Below, in pieces: positions 42,264-52,159 of a stretch of 64,000 nucleotides of DNA. How positions within the stretch are numbered: the first letter of the stretch is position 1; every line of letters begins with the position of its first letter. Position numbers and translations under genes: made by a program. Origin of the DNA: Larix kaempferi (taxonomy: Eukaryota; Streptophyta; Pinopsida; Pinales; Pinaceae); the NCBI GenBank assembly GCA_027924585.1, contig BSBM01000602.1:8245501-8309500 (forward strand), in the 5' to 3' direction. The notes below the pieces were generated by a model. It saw only the letters and a list, made by a program, of their open reading frames with translations. It did not search any database and was not told the DNA's origin.

Positions 42264-43266
42264 TGCAGGTATCCTCAAGGAAAATGAGATGTGTAGGTGT
42301 TTGCCTCACATAGAAGTCGATGTCTTCTTCTGTTAGAGCATCAATTTTCTTGATGTAGTCTAGGCTTGATTGCAACACTTGCTGGAGTTCTGCCATCTGC
42401 TGATCCTTGGGGGGGAGCTCATCGATATTGGCGGCCATAGGGAGCTGACATTTACAGTGAACCTGATGGATTTCCTCATAGAAGTTTGTGCACTTTTCAA
42501 GATTTTTATCAATCTTGGCATTTAGTCGATTAGTGACTTTCCTACAAAATTCAAGGAGTGCAATATCCAGCTTTAGGGTCGCTAGTGTTTTTTGAGGGAG
42601 GTGAGGAGGAAATACTGGGCTATTTTCTCTCCAAGTTAACTGTTTGTTAAGCTTGTTGCCAGTAGTAATCAAATGTTGATGCATTTCTATTGAGCTTGCA
42701 GCAATTTCCTGCATCCTTGCCATGAATTGTTTGATATTGTAGATTTGTTGAAAGAGTGTTTTTTGACAGTTTGAGACTTGCTCTTGAAGCTTGCATGCTT
42801 GTGCCCAGAATGGTTCCATGAGTGATTCCTTATCTCTCTACAACTTATCTACTTGAGTCTTCAATTCATTGGCCTTGTCGTTCGCCACTGATGCACATGT
42901 TTCAAAGTCTGTAAGCTTTGCTTGAAAATCATTTGTCTCCCCTTCCATTATCATTGACTGAACAGTCAATGCTTCCTTTTCTGTGTTAAGGTTGTTGTAC
43001 GCAGCTAGTAAATTGTCTTTCTCAAATAATGTGGCCTATAATTTTGTGTTTAACTCAATGGTCTCTCCACGTTTCTTTACCAAGGTGGCCTTGAGTTTCA
43101 ACATTTTTTCTTTGTTTCACTCAATAATGGTAAGCAGCTTGTCGACATTGTCAGCACTTGGTTGTGCAGCTGCGACATTCACAGAGGCTGTGAATTTGGG
43201 GTCCTTTTGGGTGCCTTCTACAAGTGTGTTTTCTGTGACGGTGACAATATCTGGTTGAGCGGTCAT
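42264..43266 (-). pseudogene. Coiled-coil ORF, C-terminal module of the interrupted minus-strand locus
   Basis: One frame runs from ATG at 43266 (MTAQPDIVTVTENTLVEG) to the insertion point, broken only by TGA at about 43117 and TAGs at about 43039 and 42841. It is Glu/Lys/Leu/Gln-rich with long heptads (LQEQVSNCQKTLFQQIYN, LDYIKKIDALTEEDIDFY). The frame continues across the retrotransposon into 29261-29115. I cannot name it. Its composition and place after a globular module parallel the coiled-coil half of the extra ORF at 39.6-40.8 kb. Confidence 0.6.
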
Positions 43267-43292
43267 TTTCATTCTTTTTTCTGACTGTCGTG

Positions 43293-45173
43293 TTATGGTC
43301 TTTCTCTTTGAATAAAAAAAATCGTGTCCAATCGGGCCACTATATGTTCTTTGGATGGGGTAAATGGCGTAAGATCAAGCTCTGGAAATGGCAAGTGGCC
43401 TCTAGTTAGTGGGATTGGCATGTTTGTGTCCATGGGTTCTAGACTATTGACTTGTGGACTTGTTGGCTCCCTGTGCATAGCTGGTTGGATCTTTTCTTGC
43501 GCTTCTTTGTTGATTTGTTCTTCCAGAGCTTCATTTTCTTTGGTTTCTCTTGCACGGTGGGCTTCTTCGTTTTGCAATTTTTCCATTTCCTCTCTTTGAT
43601 GTTGTTTGATTGCTAGTCTTTCTTCTTCCTCTTTATCTTGTTTTTCTTGTACCCTTTTGGCATGTTCACTTTGGCTATGTATTTCTGCTTCCTCTTTCTT
43701 TTGTTGCTTTGCTGATTCTTCCCTTTGTATATGTATTTTTGCTTCATTTTCCTGGGTTGTAATTTTGATAGAAGTAGGTGCATGGTTGCCCTTTATTTTT
43801 TTGTGCAGCTCTTTCACATTGTTGACCCTTTTATATATTTCCTCATTTGCCAGGAAATGATCTGAGTATTCAAAAGTGATTTTGCAAGAAGCACAATGTT
43901 TAGCCACTTTACCTTTCTTGTCATTTCTTACAAAAAGTATAGTCCCGAAGTGAAAAGCTTCCAAGTCGGAAACGAAGGCTTCAACAACTCTAATTTTTTG
44001 GACCTTGTATGCACCAATGTTGAATGGTAGAGGTTGGTAAGATGCTTTTTTTAGATGGAGAAAGTCACCAATTCCATTGATGAAGACTTGTCTTATGGCT
44101 TCTTTATGCACAATGAAATCTGTAGCATACTTGGGCATTAGATAAGGAGGTTTAGTGCCCCCATACACCCTTATGTATGTGCTTTCTAATGAGAAGTAGT
44201 AGTCATCGTACGCACCTATTACAGCCAAGGAATTGTCTTACAAACAATTTGGTTCTTTATTGAAGAGCAACCAATAAAGGGGCATGATTAGTTCTTCGCA
44301 TAGTAGTTTGTAATACCCTTGATATCAATGAGCCCAAGTTATTTGGTATGCTACATGAAGGGGAGTCTCAGTCCGTTTCCAAGTACATCCCAACTTAGGG
44401 AAAGGATTCTCGACTAATATACAATCAATGAGGTAAGAACACATGAACAATTTTGCTTTCCGTTATGAAAGGCCGGTTTGAGCTGTAGCAATGTTGGAGG
44501 CCATACTATCGGATATTATATTTTCCCAATTGAAGACTGTTCCATTTGTGGCAACATGGTAGATCAATGGAACCCAACTAAGTTTATAGTTGTTTCCGTT
44601 TGATAGGTCGAAGATTTTGTTCAACATTAGGACTATGATTCGATAGGGGGTCCTTAAGTGTTGGTTGTCATATTCCCCGCTACCTTTGGGTCTTAGTTGC
44701 TTGTCTAGTACCATCATCTTCTTTGCATATTCAAAATTATCTATATTGGCATGCCTTGACCAATCATAAGTAAGCATAAATTTGGATGAAGGAAGCTTGT
44801 ATGCCGCTGAAAGGTGTCCTGGTTGAAAGGAGACGAGTCCTTCTCCATTGGCATTTGAAATGATCCTGGTGGTTGTATCTATATGGGGCAGAATCCACCC
44901 AATCACCTCTGAGCAAGGAAACAATTATGGCCGGGTTGCTGCCTTGTGAAGGGCAAACCTCTTGATGTTTTGTTAAACCATTGATTCCTCGAGGTTTGCA
45001 TCTGGTATTTTTCCATCTCTGATAGCTATGTATAGGTCACCCCATTTGAATTTTGGAGTGGCCCTTGTGATGGGTTTGTTGTCTTCAAACATTGTTTCAA
45101 TTGGTATAATTGGAGTTGTTTCTACGTTAGGCTCAATCTAATTGCCCTTCTTCTTGTCGGATTTTTTAATCAT
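43293..45173 (-). pseudogene. Unidentified protein, N-terminal module of the interrupted minus-strand locus
   Basis: A single frame from ATG at 45173 (MIKKSDKKKGN, stop, IEPNVETT) to TAA at 43293, with six internal stops (mostly TAA/TAG, one TGA) and no frameshift. Readable stretches include GEGLVSFQPGHLSAAYKLP, YRIIVLMLNKIFDLSNGN, WVPLIYHVATNGTVFNWENI and MCSYLIDCILVENPFPKLG. The last 120 residues before the end are an extreme Glu/Lys/Gln charged helix (QKEEAEIHSQSEHAKRVQEK). No known domain. The next frame, starting at 43266, may be the same protein after a shift. No gag or pol is attached, so it could be the extra ORF of a broken retrotransposon or a captured gene. Confidence 0.6.
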
Positions 45174-46663
45174 ACCTGATGTGAAAACATAAAGGGTGAA
45201 TAGTGAGGAACTTGACATGTGTATAAGGGATATAATATTGAAGATTGAGCAGCTAAGAAGTGGTTAAACAACAATTGAAAGTTGATGTTGTTTTGCATAG
45301 GTATGGCGTGCAAGGCAAGGCACATGGCCCTTGGTAGGTTCTATTAGTGTTATATAAATGTCTATGCTAGAATCTTCTTTACATAACATAGAAAAAGCAA
45401 GTTGAGAAGATTGAATGCCAAATACAATTTGGCCTACACTTAAGTGTTTGCATTGTTGAATTGCCTAAACTTTTGTTATTGTTCTAACTATTTTTTGCTT
45501 GCACTCCTAATCACTCTTATTTATTCAATTGGAATTAATTCAGGTTGTATTGGACAACCTGAATCACTGTATCGGCACAAAGTTGCCATAGTGCCAATGC
45601 GTCACGGCGTTTTGGCGAGTTTGTGCTGATCATGATCGACACAAACGAGAATCAGGAACTCGTAAAGCTTAAATCATTGATCATTAGTTTTTATTTTCAT
45701 TTACTGCAGAGAGGCATTAATATCATATCCTCAGCTCGAATTCCGCGGCCTCTTATGGGTTTGGAGTAGCTAGTTGTAGTTATATTCCTAGATAGCTACC
45801 TATAAATCTCGCAAAATGTCTTCATTCTGGTTCACTACAAACTGACACTTAGGTTCACTTAGAATGCTTGCAATGTGTTCTCTTTTGCAGGAAATTGCCC
45901 TTAACCATGTTTGGCTTTTTGGGCTAGCTGGGGATGGATTCGGTGCTACATGTGTCATGCTCGAAGGCAATGTCATAAGATTTGGCATTCAATCTTATGG
46001 GTTGTGGCTTGCACTCTTATTTATTCAATGTCTATTAATTCATGTTGTATTGGAGAGAAATGAAGTGGCACAACAATTTACTTGAAAGACATGTATAAAG
46101 TGTGTGTTATGTTAAGCAGTTTAAAGTTGAATTTTTGTGTGTTATGTTACAACTTACAACAAAATTGTGTGTTATGCTTCTAGGACTAAAATGCATCTCT
46201 ACCAATATTAAGTATATGAAAGTGGAGAATTTGATAACTACTGTATGTTTTTGGAGAGTTGCCAAATGAGCATGCGTCAAGCATGCTTGATATCTGTCGC
46301 ATATTTGTGGCAAGAATTTGATATGTCTCCAATATTAAATCCAACTCGCGAATATTAAATATATGTGTATGTTATGTTGCACACTAACATTATTTTCTTC
46401 ACATGAGATAAGAATCTCATGTGCAGTTAGTTAACTTAGGTTGATGGTGAAGTTACTTAACTTATCCTCTGGTTTAGTGAAGCGTGTAAAAGAGATGGAC
46501 AGTTGGAGTACTCTGTTACTCATGGGAGCTAAAAAAGATACTGAACCGGCATCAGAGAAATGTGACCATGCAATTTCTATGCAATTTGTCGTGATCAATA
46601 GAGAGTTTGTCTATGCAATTTCTGCATACCGATCTCCGCCTTAAGAGACAGTATCTCTGCAAT
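45174..46663. other. No confident gene; one exon-like stretch
   Basis: 45892-46083 is preceded by TTCTCTTTTGCAG and is open on the plus strand (IALNHVWLFGLAGDGFGAT, then VMLEGNVIRFGIQSYGLW). I do not recognise it. A word pair, GCTTGCACTC...CTTATTTATTCAAT ... GTTGTATTGGA, occurs at about 45498-45553 and 46009-46053, a partial duplication. Confidence 0.35.
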
Positions 46664-47187
46664 GGGTGTTAATACCAATCTCTGCGATCTCATAATCATT
46701 GGGTTAAGTTGTTTTTTATAAGGTTTATTTGAACAAATATTGAACTTATTCTAGTTTAGCCTGAATATAATCAATTCAAACTGAACACGTTTTTTCACTT
46801 ATTCTAGGTTTTCTTGAAGAAAACCTATTCAAAGTGAACATGTTTTTCTAATTTTGTCTGTCATAATTTGACAAATTAAATTACAATAAAACAAACCAAA
46901 TATTTCAGGACATACTAGCATAAGCAGAGAAAGAATTTAGACTCTAGGTTTTTGGTTTGTTTTATTGTAATTTAATTTGTCAAATTATGACAGACAAAAT
47001 TAGAAAAACATGTTCACTTTGAATAGGTTTTCTTCAAGAAAACCTAGAATAAGTGAAAAAACGTGTTCAGTTTGAATTGATTATATTCAGGCTAAACTAG
47101 AATAAGTTCAATATTTGTTCAAATAAACCTTATAAAAAACAACTTAACCCAATGATTATGAGATCGCAGAGATTGGTATTAACACCC
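46664..47187. repeat. Perfect 237-bp inverted repeat, 50-bp loop
   Basis: The left arm 46664-46900 (GGGTGTTAATACC ... ACAAACCAAA) is the exact reverse complement of the right arm 46951-47187 over all 237 bp by my base-by-base reading. The loop 46901-46950 is unrelated. An RNA read through this region on either strand would form one long perfect hairpin. Could be a foldback element, a recent local inversion-duplication, a small-RNA hairpin locus, or an assembly artefact. No clear target duplication flanks it. Confidence 0.93.
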
Positions 47188-47214
47188 AAGCTTATGGTTT
47201 TTATCCAGGTATTT

Positions 47215-47291
47215 GAGCGATTAGTTAGTGTAGGAGAAGCCAGAGAAGTTGGAGCGAGTAGTTAGTGTAGGAAAAGCCAGAGAAGTTGGAG
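47215..47291. repeat. 37-bp tandem repeat, 2 copies
   Basis: TAGTTAGTGTAGGAGAAGCC at 47222 and TAGTTAGTGTAGGAAAAGCC at 47259, each followed by AGAGAAGTTGGAG. Confidence 0.85.
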
Positions 47292-48058
47292 AAATCCCGT
47301 AACTCTTAAAAGTTGAAATGACTCTTCGTGATTCCAATTATGAAAATGTGGTTTTCACCATGCGAAAAAAGTTTTGCTAGCATACTGCCTTCCCCACAAA
47401 GTATAATTAACATTTCTAGAAATGAGAGAGATCTAGATTCTTCAATTGAACCATGAGTAAATAGCAGTTGGATTGGTGCATTGTAGAAATTGGGAAACGA
47501 AAGTTACAAGAAATATTTTTACTATGAAATATATTTCGAAACTGATTTACATTTACTCTTAATTATAAGTGTCTTTATAAAGATTTTTTATACAGTTCAT
47601 TCATTCTTTATATTAAAGAGGAAAACGTAAATTCGTTTATGTATTTCATGATTGTCAATGAAAAAGATACCACCTACAAAGTTATTCATATTAAATTTAT
47701 AAAAAAAAAACAATTTATTGCCTTGGAAGAATTTTATACTCTCCCAAACCTGTTGGAATTAGTCTTACTTTTAGTGGGTATATGACGTTGAGAGTTGAGA
47801 GTTTCGGGGCATGCGGAAAAATAGAAGATAATATGCGAAATAACAGAACAAAATATTGCATTAATATGGGATGCCTCATTGGAAACCTCTAGAGGTATAA
47901 TGAGCACTACTGACAAACCTATTGATCCATAACCAGCATCTATTTAAGGTTGAGTGTTTGCATCCATTAAACCACCTATATCTTGTTGAGGGCGCTATTG
48001 TACTACTCCCTTGGTACCTTATCTAAATTCTTTTGTTATGTTAATTGATAGGTACAGA
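47292..48058. other. No recognisable feature
   Basis: AT-rich spacer before the copia element. Confidence 0.5.
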
Positions 48059-48063
48059 AGACG
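48059..48063. repeat. Target-site duplication of the copia element, left (AGACG)
   Basis: AGACG before TGTTGATG; AGACA follows the 3' LTR at 52155-52159. The one mismatch is a CpG to CpA change. Confidence 0.65.
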
Positions 48064-48602
48064 TGTTGATGTATTTGTAACTTCGAAAGATATTCTTCTA
48101 TGTATATTACATTTGTACTTTATTGTATATCCAACAGAGATGTACTATTCCTCTGATTGAAAGTGTCGTCATATGTATTTGAAAGTGTCGCAAGTTACAT
48201 TGTAAGTGTCGTCATTTGTATTGATGGGTTATTAGACCACCAGTGAGGGGTCGGCCCTAGTTAGGTCATGTGGTTGGGTTATTAGACTTGAGTAGCAAGT
48301 CGGCCCCAATGATTTATTGGCAGGTCAAGTCAGTGTATAAATAGAGAGGTTGAAAGTGGCGCATTAGTGGAGGAGGAGGAGCATCTGCTAGAGACATCTT
48401 ATTGGGTTTGATCCTTGTGATCTTGGTTTGTGGCTTATCTTATCTCTGAGGAAGTTGCAGGGTTTTTCACCTTCTTGGTTTTCCCTGGTGAAACTTTGTG
48501 TCTCTTGTGTGATTGATTTTGTGTCTATGATTGATATGCTGTACATGTTATTCTCTTAGTGATCCTGAATGATAATGGAATGAAATTATCGAAAATTTAA
48601 CA
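48064..48602 (+). repeat. 5' LTR of the copia element
   Basis: 539 bp. It lacks about 51 bp that the 3' LTR has near 51850-51900 (GTGTCTCTCATTTG ... TAGCTAAGAGAG). Confidence 0.9.
48336..48343 (+). promoter_or_regulatory. TATA box in the copia 5' LTR
   Basis: TATAAATA in CAGTGTATAAATAGAGAGG, conserved in the 3' LTR at 51835-51842. It lies about half-way along the LTR, as expected for the U3/R promoter. Confidence 0.7.
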
Positions 48603-48613
48603 TGGTATCAAAG
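48603..48613 (+). promoter_or_regulatory. Primer-binding site of the copia element
   Basis: TGGTATCAAAG starts right after the LTR; matches the initiator-methionine tRNA complement with one change (CAA for CAG). Confidence 0.85.
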
Positions 48614-49168
48614 TTGACCTAAGAAGAAGGCACTCTGCAGGTGTGGAAGCTAGGGCTTCTTAATATTTGGGTTTCTCTCAATAGATCATCAAAGGAAGGA
48701 GGCTAGATTGACTCTCCTAACAAGGGCGCATCTTTCTGTCGAAACAAAATTCAATTCTGAGCATTTTCAGTTTTTGACCTAAAAATTAGGGTTTCTGCAA
48801 AAATTGAAATTTCTGAAATCCGAGACCAGGGCTGAAAGATCCTCTGAAAAATCAAAGTTTAGAGCTTTCGATCGAACTTTTTGGTTGGGTGAAGCTTCGA
48901 GAAAAGCAAACCCTAATTCAGGGTCCTGTCTAGTGAATCTGGAAGTTTCAAAAGCAATTTTGAGGGGTGAAAAATTGCAGATTGAAAAATTATGAGTATA
49001 CCAACTTGACCAGATCAACAAGGTGCATCTTTCTATCCTTTCAAAATTTTGAAATTCAAATTTTGAATTTTTAGGGTTTCTCTGACAAACCCTAATCCAG
49101 CTCCAGATCCAGTTTTCAGCAAAACAAGTGGTAAGACCTAATAACTTTTCTATTTCCATTGGGAGTCA
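48614..49168 (+). pseudogene. Leader and truncated gag start of the copia element
   Basis: Mostly untranslated leader. ATG at about 48992 begins MSIPT, stop, PDQQGASFYPFKI, which looks like a gag N-terminus that ends at the deletion junction. The rest of gag, protease and integrase are missing. Confidence 0.45.
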
Positions 49169-50274
49169 TATGTGTGCAGGTTGAAGAAAGCCTTGTATGG
49201 CTTGAAGCAAGCTCCTAGGACTTGGTATGTAGGATAGACAACTTCCTATCCAGTTTGGGCTTTACCAAGAGTAAAGCGGATTCCAACCTTTACTACAAGG
49301 TTGAGGAAGGAAATCCAGTGATACTCTTATTGTATGTGGATGATCTGTTTGTGACAAGTGAGGATAGATTGATTGCCAACACAAAGAGGAAGCTTGCTGC
49401 CGAGTTCGAGTTGATGCATTACTTTCTAGGTATGGAGTTGTGGCAGAGTGCAGATGGAATCTTCCTTGGACAAAGGAAGTATGCAGTAGAGATCCTAAAG
49501 TAGTTTAGGATGATGGACTGCAAGGCCATGGCCACACCTATGGCATCGAACCTGAAGCTTCTGTGTGATGCTTGATCTGATCCGGTTGATGTCACGGTGT
49601 ATCGTCAGATGATTGGGTCCTTTATGTACCTGATGAACACAAGACCAGATATTTGCTTTGCGGTGAACACATTGAGACAGTTCCTGATGGATCCAAGAGG
49701 TGTTCACCTGGTTGTTGTAAAGCATATTCTGAGGTACCTGAAGGGTAAAATTGATTATGGGATCAAGTATGATGCGAATCAAAAGTTTAACCTGCAAGGC
49801 TATGTTGATTTAGATTGGGCAGGCAGTGTTGCAGATAGGAAGAGCACTTTGGGGTGCTGCTTCAGTATGGGATCGGGTGTGATCTCTTAGTTTAGCAGGA
49901 AGCAGTCCTGCATAGCACTAAGCACAACCGAAGCAGAGTATGTTGCAGCTTGTTCGTCCAGTTGTGAGGCAGTATGGCTTAGGAAGCTACTGTCTGAATT
50001 ATTTGATCTCCCGTTGGATGCCACCTGTATCTATTGTGACAACCAGAGTTGTGTAAAGTTGTCTGAGAACCCGGTGTTTCATGACAAGTCAAAGCATATT
50101 GAGATCAAATATCTCTATATCAGGTATATGGTGCAGAAATGAGCAGTGAAGCTCCTGTATGTTGCGACGGATGAGCAGGTTGCAGATGTGTTGACGAAAC
50201 CACTAGCCAGGGTGAAGTTTGAGTACTTCAGATTGAAGATACTTCAAGGAAGAAGTGATGGGACACATTTGTAG
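49169..50274 (+). pseudogene. Copia RT (3' part) and RNase H
   Basis: Begins inside the RT with YVCRLKKALYGLKQAPRTWY, shifts frame once, then RIDNFLSSLGFTKSKADSNL and the catalytic LLYVDDLFVT. RNase H follows with the typical copia motifs TEAEYVAACSSSCEAVWLRK, SKHIEIKYLYIR and VADVLTKPLA. Premature stops at 49501 (TAG), about 49575 (TGA), 49888 (TAG) and about 50140 (TGA). The domain order RT-RNase H without integrase downstream is that of Ty1/copia. Confidence 0.88.
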
Positions 50275-50349
50275 GAGCCATTCCAAGCATGGTGGTAGGA
50301 GGATCCTTCCCATGGCTGTGGATGTAAGCACTGTGTGATGAACATTAGG

Positions 50350-50640
50350 ACGATGCTCCGGATGATGTTCTGTATGATGATGATCAGTTGGATCATGTAT
50401 GATATGCATCAGTTGGATGCTTTGTATGATCAGTTGGATCATGTATGATGATATGCATCAGTTGGATGCTTTGTATGATCAGTTGGATCATGTATGATGA
50501 TATGCATTAGTTGGATGCTTTGTATGATCAGTTGGATCATGTATGATGATATGCATCAGTTGGATGCTTTGTATGATCAGTTGGATCATATGTGATGATA
50601 CGTATCAGGTGGATACATTGTATGATCAGTTTGATCATGT
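50350..50640. repeat. 49-bp minisatellite
   Basis: ATGCATCAGTTGGATGCTTT recurs at 50404, 50453, 50502 and 50551 (period exactly 49), with degenerate units on both sides. Each unit carries GATCAGTTGGATCATGTATG. Confidence 0.9.
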
Positions 50641-50830
50641 GTGATGAGTATCAGGACGATGCTCTGGATGACATGCATCAGGACGATGCTCTGGATGACA
50701 TGCATCAGGACGATGTAGTGACGATGATCAAGATGATCATGTGTGACGAGCATCAGGACGATGCTCTGGATGATAAGCATCAGGACGATGCTGTGATGAT
50801 GATCAGGATGATCATGTACATCATGATGAT
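50641..50830. repeat. 27-bp and related GATGAT-rich repeats
   Basis: GCATCAGGACGATGCTCTGG and variants recur about five times with a 27-bp spacing or near it. A plus-strand ORF through it reads an artefactual HQDDALDD repeat. Confidence 0.8.
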
Positions 50831-50884
50831 GTATGGTGAGTATCAGGTTGATACTCCGTGGTCGTGGACAGGTTGTGCATGTAG

Positions 50885-51290
50885 CATAGAAAAGATCCTG
50901 GGAGATCCGAATAGGTAGAGTTGTGTGCTCGTAAAAACCTGGGATGCTCTTTCGAGGTTTTGCTACAGTCTCGAATAGAAAAGATTCTGGAGGTCCGGAG
51001 AGATAGAGCTGTGTGCTCGTAACAGCCTGGGATGCTCTATAGAGATCTTGTAGGTTGCAAGATGCTCTTTAAAGGTTTTGCGAAAGTTAACATAGAAAAG
51101 ATCCTGGAGATTCGGACAGGTAGAGCTGTGTGCTCGTAACAGCTGGGATGCTCTATAGAGAGCTTGCAGGTTGCAAGATGCTCTTTAAAGGTTTTGTGAA
51201 GGTCACATGTAAAAGATCCTAGGATATCCAGACAGGTAGAGCTGTGTGCTCGTAGCAGCCTGGGATGCTCTTTCGAGGTTTTGTTGATGC
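50885..51290. repeat. Repeats of about 92-117 bp, 4 degenerate copies
   Basis: Units start TAGAAAAGATCCTGG or similar at about 50888, 50978, 51094 and 51210, followed by AGGTAGAGCTGTGTGCTCGT, then GGGATGCTCT and GAGGTTTTG. Located between RNase H and the polypurine tract of the copia element. Confidence 0.8.
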
Positions 51291-51555
51291 ACGTAATTAG
51301 TCCTGGGATCCACAGTATGGCCAGTGATGATGAAGACCTACAGGTGGTGGGCCTACATCCAGCATGAAAAAGGGCTAGCTCTATAGAACTTCCTATGACG
51401 AGAAGATTTCAGAGATAGCCCAGTGATCGAGATGTCGAGTACACCAGTAGTGATGATGATGATGCTCTGTGATCCAGTGATGATGATCCAGCTCCAGAAT
51501 TGAAGACTTGCGCCAATATGTATTAATGACCTGTGTTCAGAATACCTTCCTAGTT

Positions 51556-51564
51556 AAGAGGGAG
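51556..51564 (+). promoter_or_regulatory. Polypurine tract of the copia element
   Basis: AAGAGGGAG directly before TGTTGATG of the 3' LTR. Confidence 0.85.
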
Positions 51565-52154
51565 TGTTGATGTATTTGTAAATTCAGAAGATATTATTCT
51601 ATGTATTACATTTGTACTTTATTGTATATCCAACAGAGATGTATTGTTCCTCTGATTGAAAGTGTCGTCATTTGTATTTGTAAGTGTCGCAAGTTACATT
51701 GTAAGTGTTGTCATTTGTATTGATGGGTTATTAGACCACCAGTGAGGGGTCGACCCTAGTTAGGTCATCTGGTTGGGTTATTAGACTTGAGTAGCAAGTC
51801 GGCCCCAGTGATTTATTGGCAGGTCAAGTCAGTGTATAAATAGAGAGGTTGTGTCTCTCATTTGATTCATTCACTCACTTCTCAAGATTGCATAGCTAAG
51901 AGAGAGAGTGGCGCACTAGTGGAGGAGGAGGAGCATCTGCTAGAGACATCTTATTGGGTTTGATCCTTGTGATCTTGGTTTGTGGCTTATCTTATCTCTG
52001 AGGAAGTTGCGGGGTTTTTCACCTTCTTAGTTTTCCTCGGTGAAACTCTGTGTCTCTTGTGTGATTGCTTTTGTGTCTATGATTGATATGCTGTACATGT
52101 TATTCTCTTAGTGATCCTGAATGATAAAGGAATGAAATTATCGAAAATTTAACA
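51565..52154 (+). repeat. 3' LTR of the copia element
   Basis: 590 bp; TATAAATA at 51835. Holds the 51-bp segment missing from the 5' LTR. Confidence 0.9.
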
Positions 52155-52159
52155 AGACA
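52155..52159. repeat. Target-site duplication of the copia element, right (AGACA)
   Basis: See 48059-48063; four of five bases identical. Confidence 0.6.

Larger units (their letters stand above)
48064..52154 (+). mobile_element. Ty1/copia retrotransposon with large internal deletion
   Basis: LTRs (TGTTGATG ... TTTAACA) flank 2962 bp of internal sequence. A primer-binding site TGGTATCAAAG abuts the 5' LTR and the purine tract AAGAGGGAG abuts the 3' LTR. Only a short gag start, the last part of RT and the RNase H remain; most of gag, protease and integrase are deleted between about 49000 and 49169. The region after RNase H is unusual in holding about 1 kb of minisatellite arrays. Stops and a frameshift show the remaining pol is dead. 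Confidence 0.9.

Noticed and set aside
45892-46083. Host exon after a good acceptor (IALNHVWLFGLAGDGFGAT)
   Set aside because: No matching donor, neighbouring exon or recognisable family, so I left it as a note in the spacer.
50592-50918. 108-codon acidic ORF with HQDDALDD repeats
   Set aside because: It is a translation of the minisatellite, with no start context or conservation.
50350-51300. CRISPR-like regular repeats
   Set aside because: Units are contiguous and degenerate with no unique spacers, and the context is a plant retrotransposon.
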